Positions 4,116 to 5,822 of a stretch of 5,822 nt of DNA are shown piece by piece; position 1 is the first letter of the stretch; every line of letters begins with the position of its first letter. Both the position numbers and the translations under genes were made by a program. The stretch spans positions 1 through 5,822 of the forward strand of contig JAMPYE010000303.1 in NCBI GenBank assembly GCA_023700825.1, given 5' to 3'. This DNA is from Thermoanaerobaculia bacterium. GTDB lineage: Bacteria > Acidobacteriota > Thermoanaerobaculia > Gp7-AA8. The notes beneath the pieces were generated by a model. That model saw only the letters and a program-made list of their open reading frames with translations, had not been told where the DNA came from and searched no databases.

Positions 4116-5822
4116 TCACCTGCGGTGGAAGTGCTTCTCGATGTCGAAGTGGCGGATGTCGACGATGATCGGGCGCCCGTGCGGGCAGGCGAACGGATTC
4201 GCGGCCGCGAGCAGGTCGGCCATGAGATGCGACATCTCGCTTCCCGACATCGGGCGATGGACCTTGATCGCCGCATGGCAGGCGATCGTCGCGAGCAGCC
4301 GGTCGCGGATCCGGTCGACGTGCGAGCGCTCCCACGACGCCGCGTCGAGCAGCTTTCGGAAGAAGACGTCGAGCCCCTCGCGCCGCAGGATCGGCGGGAT
4401 CGCGGAGATCGCGAAGCTCCCGCGAGAGAACGGCTCGATCTCGAAGCCCGCCTCCTGGAGCTCGCCGAGGTACGACGCGATGGTGCCCGCCTCCGCCGCG
4501 CCCGGCTCGTAGATGAACGGCTCGAGGAGCCGCTGCGAGGCGTCGTGCGACTGGCTCTTCGCGAGCAGCCTCTCGTAGAGCACGCGCTCGTGCGCCGCGT
4601 GCTGGTCGACGAGCCGGAGCCCCTCGGGCATGTCGACGAGGACGTAGCTGTCGCGGTACTGCCCGATGACGCGCCCGCGCAGGTCGCCTAACGGCGCCTC
4701 GCGGGGGGGCTGCACCAGCGGCCGCTGCTGGAAGAGCGGCGTCGCCTCGTACTGCGGCGCGGGGCGCGAATGCAGCTGCGGCGCCCCGAGCGGCTGCTGC
4801 TGCGCGAGAGGTTCCCCTCCCTCACCGGGCGCGGGCCAGGACGCGTCGATGCGCGTCGCCTCGCCGTCCAACGGCTCCCCGCTCTCGCGTGTGACGAGCA
4901 GCCCGCTCCCCGACTCGGGGCCGCCGAGCGCGTTGCGCACGCCGACCTCGACGGCGACGTGCACCTGGCCGGAGTCGCGAAAGCGGACCTCGGTTTTCGC
5001 CGGATGGACGTTCACGTCGACGAGCTGCGGGTCGATCTCCAGGAAGAGGACGATCGCGGGGTGCCCGTCGGCGTCGAACGCCTCGGTCGCGCGATTCGTC
5101 GCGTGGGTGAGGACGCGGTCCTTGACGAGGCGGCCGTTGACGAAGAAGTACTGGTTGCGGCGGCTCCCGTAACGGAGCCCTCGCGTCACGAAGCCGCGCG
5201 CGGTGACCGGCGCGATGGTCATGGCGATTTCGGCGAGGTTAGGCTCAACGTCGGAGCCGAGGATCTGGATCGTGCGCTCGCGCGCGTCGCGCGCCGCGGG
5301 GAGGTCGAGCACCGCGCGCCCGTTGTGCGTGAGGCGGAAGGCGACGGTCGGGTTGGGCAGCGCGTAGGACGAGACGATCCCGACGATCGAGCGGAACTCC
5401 GCGTCGCTGCTCTTGAGGAACTTCCGACGCGCCGGGACGTTGTCGAACAGGTCGGCGACGCGGATGGTCGTGCCGCGCGCCCGGGCCGCGGGACGCGGCG
5501 ACGGCGGGATGCCCGGCACGCAGTCGATCTCGACGCCGTGCTCCTCGTCGCCGTCCCACGTGAGCATCGTGAAGCGCGAGACGCTCGCGATCGACGGGAG
5601 CGCCTCGCCGCGGAAGCCGAGCGTCCCGACGCTCAGCAGGTCGTCGAACGAGCGGATCTTCGAGGTCGCGTGCCGCTCGAGCGACGTCACCGCGTCGCGC
5701 GCCGACATGCCGACGCCGTCGTCGCTCACCTCGACGAGACGCTTGCCGCCGTTCTCGAGAGCGATCGAGATCGAGCGCGCGCCGGCGTCGAGCGCGTTCT
5801 CGACGAGCTCCTTGACGACCGA
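4116..5822 (-). CDS. mutL: DNA mismatch repair protein MutL (5' end outside window)
   Basis: 568 residues are visible; by comparison with the family about 25-30 N-terminal residues are missing. The GHKL ATPase domain has VVKELVENALDAGA (visible residues 2-15, with the Mg-binding Asn N9), DDGVGM (34-39), ATSKI (52-56) and GTLGFRGEAL (66-75). The transducer domain contains NVHPAKTEVRF (271-281). A Pro/Gln-rich linker covers about 300-380, and the C-terminal dimerisation domain follows. DQHAAHERVLYE (406-417) is a complete DQHA(X)2E(X)4E metal-endonuclease motif. It is backed by ACHAAIK (514-520), CPHGRP (546-551) and a terminal FDIEKHF (559-565). MutL links mismatch recognition by MutS to strand removal. 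Enzymes with this motif nick the new strand themselves, unlike E. coli MutL, which activates MutH. The reading frame is intact. The stop lies five bases before yraN. Promoter and start are beyond the right edge. Confidence 0.97.
   Translation of the reverse strand, partial: SVVKELVENALDAGARSISIALENGGKRLVEVSDDGVGMSARDAVTSLERHATSKIRSFDDLLSVGTLGFRGEALPSIASVSRFTMLTWDGDEEHGVEIDCVPGIPPSPRPAARARGTTIRVADLFDNVPARRKFLKSSDAEFRSIVGIVSSYALPNPTVAFRLTHNGRAVLDLPAARDARERTIQILGSDVEPNLAEIAMTIAPVTARGFVTRGLRYGSRRNQYFFVNGRLVKDRVLTHATNRATEAFDADGHPAIVLFLEIDPQLVDVNVHPAKTEVRFRDSGQVHVAVEVGVRNALGGPESGSGLLVTRESGEPLDGEATRIDASWPAPGEGGEPLAQQQPLGAPQLHSRPAPQYEATPLFQQRPLVQPPREAPLGDLRGRVIGQYRDSYVLVDMPEGLRLVDQHAAHERVLYERLLAKSQSHDASQRLLEPFIYEPGAAEAGTIASYLGELQEAGFEIEPFSRGSFAISAIPPILRREGLDVFFRKLLDAASWERSHVDRIRDRLLATIACHAAIKVHRPMSGSEMSHLMADLLAAANPFACPHGRPIIVDIRHFDIEKHFHRR

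Noticed and set aside
4111..4335. Longer N-terminus for YraN (208 residues)
   Set aside because: The extension is read out of frame through the mutL C-terminal domain. The family start is met by the GTG at 4110 with AGGTGA upstream.
1478..5244. Integron attC core sites (GTTAGGC / GCCTAAC)
   Set aside because: The heptamers match the attC core consensus, but they lie inside intact conserved coding sequence, far apart and without paired inner sites or an integrase.
1..5822. tRNA, rRNA, riboswitch or insertion sequence
   Set aside because: No cloverleaf, rRNA-like stretch, transposase or terminal inverted repeats with target duplication were seen on either strand.

Overview
The window is GC-rich, gene-dense bacterial DNA. 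Nearly every third codon position is G or C, TTA/TAA words are almost absent, and genes overlap by a few bases. The organism is probably a free-living Gram-negative from a phylum such as Acidobacteriota, Gemmatimonadota or Myxococcota. That placement is inference from composition and gene content; no marker in the window fixes it. A MutL with a complete metal-endonuclease motif indicates a mismatch-repair system of the MutH-independent type.

Layout, left to right. (1) Positions 1-2068, minus strand: a tightly coupled four-gene operon, read from right to left. It encodes a flavin-dependent halogenase-like oxidoreductase, an acyl carrier protein, a hotdog-fold FabZ/ApeP-like dehydratase, and the first 27 codons of a beta-ketoacyl-ACP synthase that runs off the left edge. 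Each downstream gene overlaps the one before it by 4-8 bases, and two of them start with TTG. (2) Positions 2069-2171: a short divergent intergenic region with a candidate promoter on each strand. (3) Positions 2172-3578, plus strand: a compact AMP-binding acyl/aryl ligase. (4) Positions 3579-3708: a non-coding convergent gap packed with four perfect inverted repeats. (5) Positions 3709-5822, minus strand: yraN (UPF0102 nuclease-fold protein) directly downstream of mutL, which is cut at its 5' end by the window edge.

The left half looks like one edge of a dissociated (type II) fatty-acid/polyketide-type pathway. The ligase would activate a starter acid and load it onto the ACP (or CoA), the ketosynthase would extend it, the dehydratase would make the double bonds, and the flavoenzyme would oxidise or halogenate the product. 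This gene set is typical of aryl-polyene, xanthomonadin-like or dialkylresorcinol-like pigment clusters, but the rest of the cluster lies outside the window, so the product is inferred. The right half is housekeeping DNA repair. The palindrome array lies exactly between the two halves.
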